Positions 37,232 through 63,900 of a DNA stretch of 64,000 bases are shown here, in pieces. The position numbers and the translations under genes are program-made. The DNA is taken from the NCBI RefSeq assembly GCF_910596095.1, contig NC_056546.1, forward strand, positions 24,456,425 to 24,520,424, in the 5' to 3' direction. Below the pieces are notes generated by a model. That model ran no database searches. It was not told where the DNA came from and saw only the letters and a list, made by a program, of their open reading frames with translations. Origin of the DNA: Thunnus maccoyii. Taxonomy: Eukaryota > Chordata > Actinopteri > Scombriformes > Scombridae. The stretch's first letter is position 1. The number at the start of each line of letters is the position of its first letter.

Positions 37232-39653
37232 TCCACAAGGACTGGACTTCTCACCCCCAAACACTCAGTATGCCTTAGGACCTGACATGTAATTCCAAGC
37301 CAAAATAGTTCTATCTGACCTCCCTGGACGTTTTTCTGCGTTTACACACAGTTACAGACTTGTTACAACTTCATGTAAATATCCTTCTGTCAGTTGCAGA
37401 TTATCCCAAGATCTTTACTAAACCTATTCCTGATGATGTTTTGTCTAACCAGGTAGTATGAAAGTGTGACATCTTCATCTAACATCAGTTGTGGTGATAT
37501 ACAATACATACATGATGATGTAGTTAACAACTAGTAATATGTTTCTCTTAGAAAAAGACTCACACTTATTTGTCAAATATTCCTTATATGTGACAACTGT
37601 GTGTCGAGTATTTAGAGGCCAGCGGTGTTAAAGAGTTTGGATCTACATGTGATAGCAGATTTTGTTTTGGTTGGTACCCAACTGCAAGTGTGTAACATGG
37701 AAAATAAGCCTTAGCTCCTTAGCCATAAACCATAGTACACACACTGACATTATTGTGTATGGATTCAATAAAGAGATGCTATTTTAAGCTACCTAGCTTG
37801 TGTACTTTATCTCATTTTAATCTAAAGCTCCAGTGTGATGAGAGCAGTCACTGTGAAATGACATTTGGTGGAATTATATATGTGAGGACTACAAGAGTGT
37901 AATTAGATAAGAGGAGATGAGACTGGGACCTGGGTATGCTCCAGTGAGATGCTCCTTTCATAACCTCCTGGGCTGTCAGCTATGAATAGACTTGATGAAT
38001 GGATTTCCATAGCTGTTCAAAACCTTATTCAGTGTGGATGTGTGAGTGAGTGGGTCAGTGACTGACTGAGTAGCATTTGTGTTTATACTTCTTCTAATTT
38101 GTTTATATGGAGTTCATTCTGTCCCAAACAATTTACATAAAGTAGATGCTACTGAAAAAAATTTGGAGGGATAGATAGATAGATAGAAAGAAACCACATG
38201 CTGAGGAAACTTCATTTTACATGTAGTTACCACATCTGGGTTGTGGGATGTGTTTCAGCCGCTGCCATATTGGACCGATGTTCTACCAGCTCTCTACAGT
38301 AGAAAATACCAGACTTTTGTGCTGCATTTGGATGTTCCATGGAATAAAATGCCAAAATTGAGGCTCAGGGAATAATTTCTGGGCGAGTAGTGATTTCACA
38401 ACACTACTACTCTACAACACTCTAACACTCTACTGTCCGAAAATGTTGAATTGAATATACTGTTTGCAGTAATCTTTGCAGTAGGACTTTCTATCATGGT
38501 TATGAGTGAGGTGAATTTGTAGCTTCAATTTTGTATTATTATTATCTATTATTACAGTGTCCACGTACCTACCCGGTGATCTCCCTCATAGAATAAACGT
38601 TTTTTACGTTTACTAAATGTATATGTGATTAGGGCTGAATCTATATTGATCAAATCTCTCGTACACAAACATGCAGCCTACAACTATTTTAATTTTCCCT
38701 CTACTTTTGGTTTTATTTCTTGAAAATGAAGAACATGTCACTGTTATTCTGGAACTACTTGCACAAACCTGATGATAAAACTCACTATATACATCATTTA
38801 TGTAAATAGTGTGGGAGATGGCAGTAGAGTGTGTGTGAAAATAAAATATGAAAACAGAATTGCTATGCCATAGCATAATAGACATGCACTGATATTTGAC
38901 ATTTTTAATAGTTATAACTATTGAGAAGGTATTGAGTAGCCATATTACAACACAATATGAAAACAGAATATACTTCTAAAATAATTACAAAACGTAAGCT
39001 CAACTTGAATTCATTGTGGTTACATTGTCTTACTGTGACTGTATTAAACAGAGGTATTTTGGTATGAAAATCATGAAAACCCAAAGTCTTTGAAAATTGA
39101 CTGATTGATGGACAATTCAGTGAGTTATGGGAGCTGTAAGAGCAGACGAACCTCTTCTCACAATATACTTGTATGCATTCAGAGGGGCGACTAGACCAGA
39201 CCAGTATGGTGGCCGTGTTGACACATTGATACAATGACTAGCAGCACCCAATGTGGTATCTATGTGTATTTATCTATGAACTCATACACTATGTATCCAA
39301 GACGCTTTCTGTGAGCCTGAGTTTAATACTGACTTTTTTGTTTTCACATTTAAAATTGTGCAAAATCATATTGAACACATAATGATTGATGATGCGATTT
39401 TAACAGATTTCACAAGTGTGTAACTGATACTGGTTTGAGCCCAGTGCTGGATTTTTTCAGATAAGATTTAAGATCTTATTTAAATCCAGAAATTCATTAT
39501 GACTGGTATGAGGTACGACAATCATTATTACAGTACATTAATTACCTGTCTGAATTAGAGGATTTAATTACAATCTGGACCCGTCCAGTTCATTATAGTG
39601 TTTGATGCTCTGGTCTTTGCACTTGTCTATCAGATCAGACATGGTGCCAGTGC
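37232..39653. other. convergent opn3-kmo intergenic region
   Basis: Contains the opn3 3' UTR and, to the right, the kmo 3' UTR. On the minus strand an ATTAAA lies near 39565, about 90 bases after the kmo stop, and an AATAAA near 38710; either could end kmo transcripts. A short (TAGA)n tract lies at about 38171. No coding exon seen. Confidence 0.5.
37767..37772 (+). terminator. opn3: opn3 polyadenylation signal (AATAAA)
   Basis: A canonical AATAAA 536 bases after the opn3 stop. It would give a 3' UTR of about 550 bases and leave about 1.9 kb before the kmo stop codon. No earlier AATAAA was noticed after the stop. Confidence 0.55.
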
Positions 39654-52635
<12,982 letters not shown>

Positions 52636-53404
52636 GATTCTCAGGGCTCTCAGGTGGTCTTACCCACTGGCTGTCCACTTCAAAGTAGTTCACAGGAGTA
52701 GTGAGGAAGGATTTAAAGGAGGAGGAGCGGAGTGAATCCCATGCATGACATTCTCGGGACCAGTTCCCTTTTCAAAGTAAACACACCAGACAGATAGCAA
52801 AGGGCTTGCCAAACAGCGCCTGACTAACCCTCAGTGTGTGAGTTTCTAAAGGCCTACAGTAGACCAGATACTCTTTATACTTTAGCAATATTATTTGTGT
52901 TGAATAGGCAAGAAAGTCACTGACTCAGAAACTCAGAAAATCACCGCCTGCATGTCGGATATAAAGCCAAAAGGATCTGTCTATGGGTTGTCAAAAAATC
53001 CTCTAAAATTAGTTGTGTTGTCGTGTTTCGCAAATGAGATGACAAGATAGTATTCAGTGCGTTTACTGAACTAAAAAAAAAAAAAAGGAGAGAGATATGA
53101 TTGGTGGATTATTGCTCTCATAATATCTCCAGTGAAATAATGAATGGCCTTGATTTTTGTAAGTAAAGAAATCCGTCTCCATCTAGTGGCTGTGTGATGA
53201 AACACATCTATTTCATGTGACAAAGATGTTAATTATCATTATTGTAAAATATATATTTAAAAAAAATAATTTTCAGAATAAACTGAGTTTTCAGAGCCTT
53301 CCCTTTTTTAATATCGTGGTGCCATGTTGAAATAGTGCGTATCAAAAGTGTACAAAGTTGACTTCGGAGCCAGTAGATTTCTTTCTTTCTTTTTTTTTTT
53401 TTAA

Positions 53405-53920
53405 AAATTATTATTTGTTTATTCATTAATTTATTTTATTTGTAAGGGACCATGTACAGTGTAAAGCATAACTATTACCGCATGTACCCCGGGTTTTGAC
53501 AGATCTGGGGAAAACTGCATTTTCCTACTATGCACCTTGGGCATGGAATAATATACAAAAACATCTAAAATTAGCAACAGATTATATCCATTGATGAATT
53601 TAAGGGCATCATAAACAATGTGGTGATGGGGTTAGGTTGTTGTTTTCTGTGTTTGTCTTGAGAGGCCACTGTGTTTGCATAGCTATTCTTCTGTTTTATT
53701 GTGAATTTTTGTATATCATTTATTATTTTAATATGTTGTGATTTTGTACGGCCAGGTATCTCTTGTAAAAGAGATTTTGTGTCTCAGTGGGACTTCCTGG
53801 TAAAATAAAGGCAAAATAAATAAATAAAACCAGAGTTAGCTTATAGCTAATTTTCATCTGCAGTCCCTTCGGCAGGTCACAATTAAAACATATAACAGCA
53901 TAATAACAAAACAGTAAGAA
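53405..53920 (-). repeat. LINE 3'-UTR remnant on the minus strand, split by the plus-strand LINE
   Basis: The left piece (about 53405-53469, TTTATTTGTAAGGGACCATG) and right piece (about 53828-53920, GCTAATTTTCATCTGCAGTC then CCTTCGGCAG) read as two halves of one tail type common in teleosts, with the 53470-53827 LINE fragment between them. Family assignment is from memory. Confidence 0.4.
53470..53827 (+). mobile_element. 3' end of a dead non-LTR retrotransposon
   Basis: One frame reads YYAPWAWNNIQKHLKLATDY, resembling the C-terminal end of fish LINE reverse transcriptases, then meets stops. It ends with GGGACTTCCTGG and an A/T-rich AAATAAAGG...(AAATA)n tail, typical of LINE 3' ends. 5'-truncated. 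Confidence 0.55.
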
Positions 53921-53921
53921 G

Positions 53922-53922
<1 letters not shown>

Positions 53923-53980
<58 letters not shown>
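53923..53980. repeat. (CA)n microsatellite
   Basis: About 29 uninterrupted CA units, just right of the minus-strand LINE remnant. It creates a long spurious minus-strand reading frame. Confidence 0.98.
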
Positions 53981-53982
<2 letters not shown>

Positions 53983-54816
53983 GCACATTATACAAAGTTA
54001 CACACAGTAGCACATCATCACACACACCCACAATGTCAACTGGAAATGAAAAAATGCAAGCTTGACAAATCAAACCAAGATTATTTGCGTACATGAGACG
54101 ACCATGAGATAAAATGTAGAATCAGTGGGTTAAGTAGCTTTTTCCTCCAATACCAGAATAAAGAAAGTAAAATCCTTGTCCATCTTTTGCCTTCAAAACA
54201 AAGAAAAGGGTGAGACAACAAATGACAAATATCTTTTTGTGATACATAGAAATCACAAAGACATTCAATCCAGCCGCTCTAACACCTTTGAGATACCAAG
54301 ATAGAAACATTATAGCCTGAACATTCACAAACAGCGCTACCACTGCATTACATTGCATTCGTCGGCATGTGTCTGAGTTGCAAACCCTAAAATTAACAAT
54401 ACAAGAAGTAAATAATACAAGAAATTCAAAGTTAATTAATAATAGTGAGATAATTGTGGATTTATTTTCTCTAATTACATTTTCATTCGCATCTCGTAAT
54501 TATGAGATCTTTTTTGGTAGCCAAATTGTCAGGCACAAGTCATGACGCGCAAGACAAAGCTCTGAAACAGGATCCGGCTGTGGAAATCCACACGCAGGCT
54601 TTCTAATCGATATCAGAATCAATGACGCAACGGAATTTCTAGATATAAGCTCAATATTTTTGCCATGTGCCAGTCACTTTAAGCCCATTTATATGTCGAA
54701 TTGATATCTGTTGTCATTATCAAATACATCCGCGGGGGGAGTTTATTGCAGAACAAATAACTCACCATGTTGAATTACACTCTGTTCTGTGTTCGGTTAG
54801 TTTAGTCTATACAAAG

Positions 54817-54863
54817 ATGGCGCTGTAAAAGGTTTGTTTTCCATGGGTACAAAGTATGTTTAA
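54817..54863 (+). promoter_or_regulatory. ide: two upstream ORFs in the ide leader
   Basis: A three-codon uORF (ATG GCG CTG TAA, 54817-54828) sits in AAGATGGCG, which also matches the YY1 core. A six-codon uORF starts in an excellent CCATGG context at 54843 and stops at 54861-54863, overlapping the ide ATG at 54856 in another frame. If transcription starts upstream of both, ribosomes reading the second uORF would pass the first ide ATG. Confidence 0.5.
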
Positions 54864-54941
54864 GTGCATTAACCGGACGGCCCAGTGTACGAGATATCTC
54901 CAGTCAGCAGGAAACGGTTTCTGTCTAAACCAAGACTTTAG
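54856..54941 (+). CDS. ide: ide exon 1 (mitochondrial presequence)
   Basis: ATG with A at -3, then 28 codons rich in Arg, Lys and Gln with no acidic residue until D27. The phase-2 donor GTAAGC joins to exon 2 to give an Arg codon. The sequence is not conserved with human, as expected of a presequence; the call rests on frame continuity and composition. Confidence 0.72.
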
Positions 54942-57900
54942 GTAAGCGTTGTCTGGCTAATATCGTAACGTTTAGCTTAAAATAACTGAGTTATTGTCAC
55001 ACCAAACGGCAGTCTAGTTAAGTTAGCTACTGAACTAACGTTAGCCCTTGTAGCAGTTAAAGCCGGTTGGTTTACCGAAGCTAGCAGTTAGCTTTGTTGG
55101 TACATAAGGTGGCAATTACAAAACGGTTTGTGTGCGGCCCACGTACAATTACTATTATTATAACACTTACCAACAGCGGAAGGTTAAAGGTAACTACAGA
55201 ACTACACAAGCGAACCCGGCTGCCTCGTGGTTTCATGCTGACTTTTTCGTAGCTTTTGATGCTAATGTAGCAAGCTAACGCTAGTTTCCCTTCTGTAAGT
55301 GGGATTATTTCATGTCCTCTAGTGCAGTGGTTCTCAACCTATTTGATGTCAAGGTCCCCCCAAATTGATGCACATCAGGCCGTGGATCCGTATTTGATAA
55401 GATGTGGATCTCAGAGATCCCAATCTTATAAGATTAAGTTATTCCATAACTGTCTATACTGTTGGTTGGTAGATTAACAGTGAAGAGCGTGAAACCTATT
55501 AACAGAATAGTCATTCTTTAACCTCTAGTCGGTGAAATAATAGTGAAATTAAAATACCCCCACCCCCAGCTTGAGAACCGCTGCTGTAGTGTGTATTGAT
55601 AGTTAATCTCTGCTGTGTGCCTGTGTACTTAGCAATATAAACTCATTATTATAACTTATAAACAGGTTGGTTGTTGTATTTTAGAACTGTTAAAAAATAT
55701 TTTTGTTTGTAGAGGTACTTAAATGCCATATTTCTACTAAGGTGGGTTACATCAACCTTCAACCATGAACTATCAACCATGATGAACAGAAGTCGCTCTT
55801 TTAGGACGTAGATTTGGTTTTATTTTACTGAATATGTATTTGCCGAGTTGACTTGCGTGAAACCAGGCTTGTATCATGCTTTTTTCTCTCATTTTAAACT
55901 GATATATAACTTTAAAAATAAATTGGTACAAAACTGAGACTAAAATTAATATTTTAAATTAACATATGATAGATTTTCACTATAATTGTTACAAGGAAAT
56001 CAATGCATAAAAAGCTGCAGGCAAGATGCTACTCTGTTTAAATCAACTATCAGCTGTAAACCATTTTCAGACCTCACCTGAGTTTCTGTAGCTCTGTCAG
56101 TTTGTTCATTGATATCTTTGAATCATCTCAGAAACTAGCGTTATTTTTCATTCAGCTCCTGAATTTATGGGTAGATCGTCCACCCTGATGTCTGAGCTCA
56201 CCTGGGAGGCTGCAGCTCACCTGTCTGTGTGTCTCTGTGATGTCAGAGCTCAGGAGTGGCTGCAGCTCACGTAGGGGAAATTATTATAATAAAAATAATA
56301 ACTCTGCTCTTGATCCACTAATGGAAAGGGGGAGGGATGTTTCTCATTATAATGTCAAAAAAGATAATTATTTGGATTGATTACAGAACATTTTTATTAA
56401 TCAAGCTGTTATACTTACACTTTGGTTTTTCTTTAAAAAGGACCTGAAATCTTCACTTTTGGGAGCATTTTCACATACAGTTATAAAGATGTTTAATAAA
56501 ATGACATCATGTCTGAGCAATGATCACAAATTACGTGAAAACACCTAACACCTGAAATATAAATGTAATAACTAATGTTAGTTTTGTCCAGTGAAGACGT
56601 TTTCAACTCTGTCACGTTTGAAATGTTTAAACAATAAATTCCAACCGCCTCAGATTCACCACCGTTCATCACAGACTCCACTAGTGCTGGGATGCAGCTA
56701 GTTGACAATGCATAACACAAACCTGACAACTCTGCAGAGATCTAACCATAACATTATGTGGAATTAAAATGGCAAGATTGTTTGAGATCAGTAAAAATAT
56801 TGGAAGGGTCAAATCAGCAAAACCTTGACATACCCAAATCAACATCCATGCTAGGTGCATTTCATTGCTGCACAGTCTGAGTGAACGTCCAGTTGACCAA
56901 ATTGTGGCATCTGTTAAACCCCCCTGAAAGTCGCTGTAAATCTTAGTGAGGGCTGTTGCATAAGTTGGGAACCAAACCTAGTATGTCTACACAGTCTTTG
57001 TCAGCCTTGTCTGACAAGACAAATAATATGCACTAAATGTCATATATGATGTGATTTTTGTCCCCAAAACATGCTGTGCCTTATCAAAAAACCCTCTGTG
57101 CTAAAATCTCCCTAGGCTTTCATGTCAAGTTAAATCAGAATATAATCAGGGCTGGACAGACTTCTTGGCTAACTGTGCTACTCCTGAACTGTACATTTGA
57201 TTTCCTCCACTGCAGGCTGGTGTCATCCTTGCCATTCAGAATGACCGACCCGGCTGTGAATAGGGTGGTTGGTGACATAATTCGCTCTCCCGAGGACAAA
57301 CGGGTTTATAGGGGCCTGGAGTTTACCAATGGCTTGAAGGCCATGCTCATCAGTGACCCAACCACAGACAAATCCTCAGCTGCTTTGGACGTGCACATAG
57401 GTAATGGTCTTTCATCACTATTGTTATGCCAGGACAGGTACTCTGTATTTTTCATGACTTACCACCTTACAGGGATCATCATTCAAACACTTTGGAAGGC
57501 AATAGGGAAAAGACACTTAATATGTTAGTATTTTTTTACCCTTCAAATTACAGAAGTAGTCAGCATTTACATAAGATTGTTGTGGCAGAAAGAGGTGGAC
57601 AACAGAGGAATCAGATGGTCGAGACACAGGTGTCTGACATGTTTGGCATCGGTACAGGTCACAGGTCACAGTGACCTGGCTCTCATTCTCCTACAAGATA
57701 TATAGGAAAAAAATGTTGTACTTCACAGATGGCCATAGTTACACCTACAGAGTAACCTCAGTACTGGCCATATGTTATCCAGTATTCCTGCCACGAATAA
57801 ACCTGTAAACGTAATATTTCTACCACTGGTGTCCATTTCACAGAGAAAACAGTTACCTAGTTTCTGACTGCCAGCTATAACTCCTCCTACTTTGACTAAG

Positions 57901-60900
57901 CAAGTACTAGGTTGCTTTAACTGCAAGATGAGGAAATGATGATGAAATATAATAAATGAGAGAGAGAAAATGACACAAGATGTCAATCTACCACAATAAC
58001 TTGTTAGTATTACACTAGGTATCTCTTAAAAGTCAAGATGCTTTATCTGTGAACTTAGAAAGACATACAGCTTGTTTGAATTCATTTCTGTGACTTTTTC
58101 ACTTAAATTCACAGGTTCATTATCGGACCCGGCGAACATCTCAGGCCTAGCGCACTTTTGTGAACACATGCTGTTCTTGGGAACACAGAAGTACCCCAAG
58201 GAGAATGAGTACAGCCAGTTCCTCAGTGAGCACGCAGGCAGCTCCAATGCTTTTACCAGTGGAGAGCATACCAACTACTACTTTGACGTGTCCCATGAGC
58301 ACTTGCAAGGAGCACTAGATAGGTACTTTTGTGTTCATTTGATTGGTTTACAAGTATTTGTTTCCATAGATGCATCTCATGTACATCTTGAATGTGTCCT
58401 GTATGTATTAATGTTTTTTTTAGTCATTATTGGCAACAAATGACCCTGACAGCCTGTATTCCAGAACATCAACCCTGCTAACTAGTCTCCAAAATGACCA
58501 TAGAGATGAAAAAACAACTCTGACACAGTATTTACAAAGATAAGCTTCTCTAAGATAGATAGAAAGATACTGGTGGAATTTGAGGCAATATATAACATGA
58601 ACAGTAATGAAAAATGCTTATGAGTCTTTTTTTTCCCCCCCTGGGTGCATATACAGTACCTTTTATCCAGTTAGACAGATGTCATATGTTCACCTAAGTA
58701 ATCAGTATACACAGTGCTTCTATCTTTGGTTACCAGACTCAGCCTCATTGTGCTCTCTTTTGTAACCCTCAGCATAGCTCCCACCCCCACTCAGACCAGA
58801 AACCTCAGGCGTAGGGTGAGACTGATGTCCTCTGCCTTGCAGGGGGCTCTGCTCACGTGTCAGCTGTGGTGGTTTGGAGAGAACAGTTGTGTGGTGTCAG
58901 AATTTCACCTTTTGGGATAAGCTTACCCACTTATAAATGAATGATAGTCTAGCAAGCACCTGTTTCTGTGTCATAGGCTAATTGTTCCCCTGCAATAGTG
59001 AATTGTGAAGACCATCTGGACTGTAGTGGTAGGAAAGGACAGTGCAGGTTATGCTTAAATATTGATGATGTTGCTTCTTTGAAAACATTGTGTCTGAAAG
59101 GATTATACGTGTCATTAGCTCCTTAACCATACCCTTGTTATAATAATCAGAATGACTGTATTATATCATACCTTCTGGGTAATGTACATGTCTGGATGGT
59201 TGAATGTTTTTCTATATTCAACATGATTGATTATTCAATAGTACAGCTATAGTGGTGTTAGTTGAACATTTTCAGCTAGAATATTTTTTTTAAACCCACC
59301 ATTTTATGATGGGCTTAACAATTTCACAAGAGCTAGAATACAGGAGGGTGCAACTAAGACTAACAACTGCAAGCACCTCATAATATAATCACATTTCAGA
59401 ACCAAGGGTCATGGAGTGGTTGCTTTGTAAAAACCTTTTTATTGATTTAAACAACCAGCTACTGTAACTGGTACATTTTGAGTCAGAGCCAACAAGGATT
59501 TTGGACGTGACTGTTGCATAAATCTTCCAAGCTACAACAAGAACTAACTGGGGTGTAGCTTTGAAAACATTCAAATTATATGTGGGCTCATCGTTTCCTC
59601 ATTTGCATGGCAGTTGCTCACTCTTTGTACTTATGCAAATGGTTTCTGTTTCTGCTTTACGTCCTTTTCTGTGTCTACAGATGGTCCTACATACTAGAAA
59701 CCTTATTTTAACCCAAAACAGTATTAGGCTACCACTCAAAGCCCAAATCTAAAAATGTTCAAAATGACACCACCTTAAGTTTTGTTATCATATATCTGCA
59801 TGTTGATTCTACAACTTAACTATCTATCTATCGATCTGTCTAATATTCACTTTGTTTTTTCATTTTGCAATATCTGTAGGTTTGCCCAATTCTTCCTGTG
59901 CCCACTGTTTGATGAGAGCTGTAAGGACCGTGAGGTTAATGCTGTGGACTCTGAGCATGAGAAGAACCTGATGAATGATGCTTGGAGGCTGTTTCAGTTG
60001 GAGAAGGCCACTGGCAACCCTAACCACCCCTTCAGTAAATTTGGAACAGGTAGAAATTCTCCACACTTATCACCAGTCCTCACTTAAACAGCACATTATA
60101 TTATTCATCATGAATTTTTGCATCATGCCTCCATGGTATGTTGTCATGGTCTGTCACATCTGTATGTGTCTCTCTGTCTAAATATACATTTAACACACAA
60201 CTGGAACAATATATTTTAGAACACTAGCTCTTTTGCATAGATGATCTGATTTAGATTTTGGACCAGCCTACTAGCATTTTTGCATACCAGTGTTGAAGTA
60301 GGTGTTTCTTTAAAGTGCTATGGCTGTGTCATATTTGAATATATGGCGCTTACACACAGAGATTAATCAATGGTTGTGGTTATTCAACATAATTATGGTG
60401 GATATTGTAAGATATTAGGCAGCATATATACCTCAACTTATTTGGATTTTGGTAAACACATTTTTTCACATTACTGCAACATTTATATCACTTTATACCC
60501 TTTTATATATACATATATTTGATTTATGTGTGAAAATTTCCCCACAAAAAACACATACAGAAACCCTTGCATGTATGACCAAATAAATGAAATAAAAGGA
60601 AACGTTCTGTAGAATGAGGTAAACATTGTGGCAGAGGTAGTGTTGATCACTTTATACCTTTTTAACAGTAACCGTGAGGGGAAAGCATCTCGTAGCATGA
60701 AAGCAGCTTACTCTGTGTTTCTGTGAATTGCCAGATCAGAGTGACAGGGACTTGGAGTAGCTCCCAGCTCAAAATAGCCACCTGATGGCAGTCTTGAATT
60801 ATATCTTTATTCCAGTTAAGAATAGAAGAGGATCAGACAGGTCTGAAAGTCCTGCACTCTGAGGAGACAAACATAATCTTCTCCAGATTGTTGCATAGTT

Positions 60901-63900
60901 TTTCCAAATCAAAAATCCTCAACCACCAGCACTTGCCTCAGAAGTTCCAGTAGGTTACAGTTGTGTTTTAGATTTCATAATCGTTTACAAATGGCAGGGA
61001 AGCAGCTTGTTCGTGCACCTGACAGGCTATTGTCACCTCATAAACTACAAGTTGGTTGACCTATCATGTTCTCACAGTTTCCTATTTTAGTCCTCTGAAT
61101 ATTTAATGCCGTTCTCAAGAAGATCATTCTGACATTATTCTGTGGCTGCATCCTTTGTATTCTGAAAACAGGAACATTCATTGTTCCACTCAGTGCATCT
61201 ATCTGTCCATTCTCCATATTACATCAAATATTCTGTCAATATGTTGCTCACATTTTGGAATCTATTTACTGAAACCTCATTGATAATTGCAGTTGGATAA
61301 TGAAGATGAACCTGCTTTTTAGACTGGCAAATGCAGATTGATTTCATGTATTTTGTTTTTTAAAGAACTCTTATCCATTGGGCTGATTTATTTCTTTTAT
61401 AGGTAACAAATTGACCCTTGAGACCAGACCATCTAAAGATGGGATTGACATCCGTCAGGAGCTCCTGAAGTTTCACTCCACATACTACTCCTCTAATCTC
61501 ATGGGACTCTGTGTGTTAGGAAGAGGTAAGAAATGTCATGTTTAAATGTTACAAAGACCTCGACAGTACTCGTGACATGACAACCCTTTGAATTGTCTCT
61601 TACTCAATACAAGAAAGAGGAACAAAGACTGCAAGTCATTGAGGACTTGGTGGAAGTGGCCTAAGGATGTTTACAACAATATCTCTAGGTTTTTTTTTCA
61701 AATAATTATACAGTATATCAGCATAGCATACACCATTGTCAAATCAATTGAGATACTGTACCTTGGTATAATTACCAAAAACAAATGAGACCATTTGTAA
61801 GACAGAGTAGCTTCTACCTAATTCCAGTTGTAGTAATTTTTCAAAGGGTAGTGCATGTTTCCCCTACACCTCCTTTCTTCCTGTCCTGCATGTTTGTCTT
61901 CTCTATAGCTTTGCTGAACACAGTGGAGTTGATTTATTGTGTTAACATCATCTCCCCATTGGCCCATCACTAGTTTCACCCTTTGTAATCCTCTGTAGTT
62001 GTGAAAAACTCTGCTGCCTGTCATAAAAGAACAGCACCCTCTTCCTGTTCTGTCAATTACAACAGTCTTGGTGTTGAAGGGACAGTTGAACAAATGACCC
62101 AATAAAGCTACTGTTATATATCCTAAGATACAACTGACAGTCAATGTTCTTAATGATGGTCTTTTTTTTCTACATTTAAGAATGATTGTTAATGAATTAT
62201 TGATATTGGGATGTGACACATAGCACCTTTTTAACACTTACTGTCCACACTTAGTGTCCATTTTATCTTAGTTAATTGTATTCATTTTTCTTTACAGGTG
62301 TTGAACTCAGTTAGCTCTTATTGAATGAAGTGTCACTTGCATGTTCATCTTCCGCTGAAATGTTGCAACACTGTCATTGCCATTTGAATTGTAAGTGACA
62401 CAGTGTGACATAAGTGCTTATAAGAGCACTCTAGCATGATTAATAGCTCCCAGTGGCTCTCAGTTACTACGCTGCTGAATGTCTAATATGTTGTGCATTT
62501 ACTAGTAAAAAAAAAATATATATATATCAAGAGTGACAGTTGCGAGCATCATGGAAGTTGATAATTAATGGTCAAAATGTGATCTCCTCCTCACCCACAG
62601 AATCACTAGATGAGTTGACCTCCATGGTGGTCGAGTTATTTGGAGAAGTGGAGAACAAGAACGTGCCTATCCCAGAATTTCCAGAGCACCCCTTTCAGGA
62701 GGAACATCTCAGAGTGAGCCTAGCTTATTTCCCCGGTGTTTCTTGCTCTTTATGTCAGAGGTGTGATGTAAGGCCATAGCCAGTAATGAGAAGGTCATTT
62801 TCATTATGAACTGACTGTTTGCGATATGAAAATATATATTCATTTCTTTGTTTGGACTGTACAGCATCACTTATCATGTGTTTAGTTTTCTAAACTCTCC
62901 TTTAACACTTCTTTAGTAACTTGATCTTATTTTTTCTTGTTTTCTATCATAGCAATTCTACAAAGTGGTGCCTATCAAAGACATCAGGAATCTGTATGTG
63001 ACTTTCCCCATCCCAGACCTACAGAAGTACTACAAGTCAAACCCAGGACATTATCTGGGACATCTGATTGGTCATGAAGGACCCGGAAGTTTGTTATCCG
63101 AGCTAAAATCTAAAGGTGGGACACAAAGTAGAGCTTCAAGATAATCGACAATAATGTCTTAAACAGCTTTGTGTTTAAGGAACACATTCAACCCTAATGG
63201 GTAGCGCCAACACAGAGCACAACACACTTTTTTTAAATATATAATTAATATATTTTTTCAGTATTTCAGGAATATTGTAAAAGTTAAAGTCAATCTACTG
63301 ATGATCAAATGACAATAACCATGAATATTATTCTTTTAGGCTGGGTGAACACACTTGTTGGTGGGCAGAAAGAAGGAGCCAAAGGATTCATGTTCTTTAT
63401 CATCAATGTGGACTTGACAGAGGAGGGCCTCTGTAAGTAGTGCTCGCTACATTCACCATTTACTGGTGTGCTTTGCATGTGGTTATTATTCCCCACTGTG
63501 GTCAGACTGGTATATGTGTGGGTAAATTAAATGTAAACAATGAGCATTGACGCATGTTCTACATGTCACTGCAGTACACGTTGAGGACATCATATTCCAC
63601 ATGTTCCAGTACATTCAGAAACTGCGTACCGAGGGACCTCAGGCGTGGGTGTTTGAGGAGTGCAAGGTAATTAATGATGTATATTCAGTGACAACATTTC
63701 AGACAGGAAGGGCAGGACAAACTTGACCCTCCTTATGTCTGGTTACTGGAAAAACTAATTGACAGGCAGCAGAGGCTGATGTATTCCATCCCACCTGCTG
63801 ACTGTACAGTTAGCCACGTCAAACAAACCTCATTTAGCTTGTGGATAATATTACATTCCAATGCAACATACAAAAAAATGACAAAACTGAGCTCTTGGTT

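Larger units (their letters stand above)
52636..54855. other. kmo-ide head-to-head intergenic region
   Basis: About 2.2 kb between the two divergent start codons. Holds poly-A and poly-T tracts, two overlapping LINE-tail remnants and a long CA microsatellite. A repeat-free, mildly GC-richer segment at about 54540-54855 is the likely ide promoter. Confidence 0.5.

Noticed and set aside
36708..37264. Overlapping reading frames on both strands across opn3 exon 4
   Set aside because: They are frame shadows of the GC-rich exon; only the frame continuing from exon 3 matches opsin-3.
53723..54094. A 123-codon minus-strand frame
   Set aside because: Its length comes from the CA microsatellite (Val-Cys repeats) and LINE-tail sequence.
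61818..62237. A 139-codon minus-strand frame inside an ide intron
   Set aside because: Low-complexity intronic sequence with no recognisable domain or splice context.
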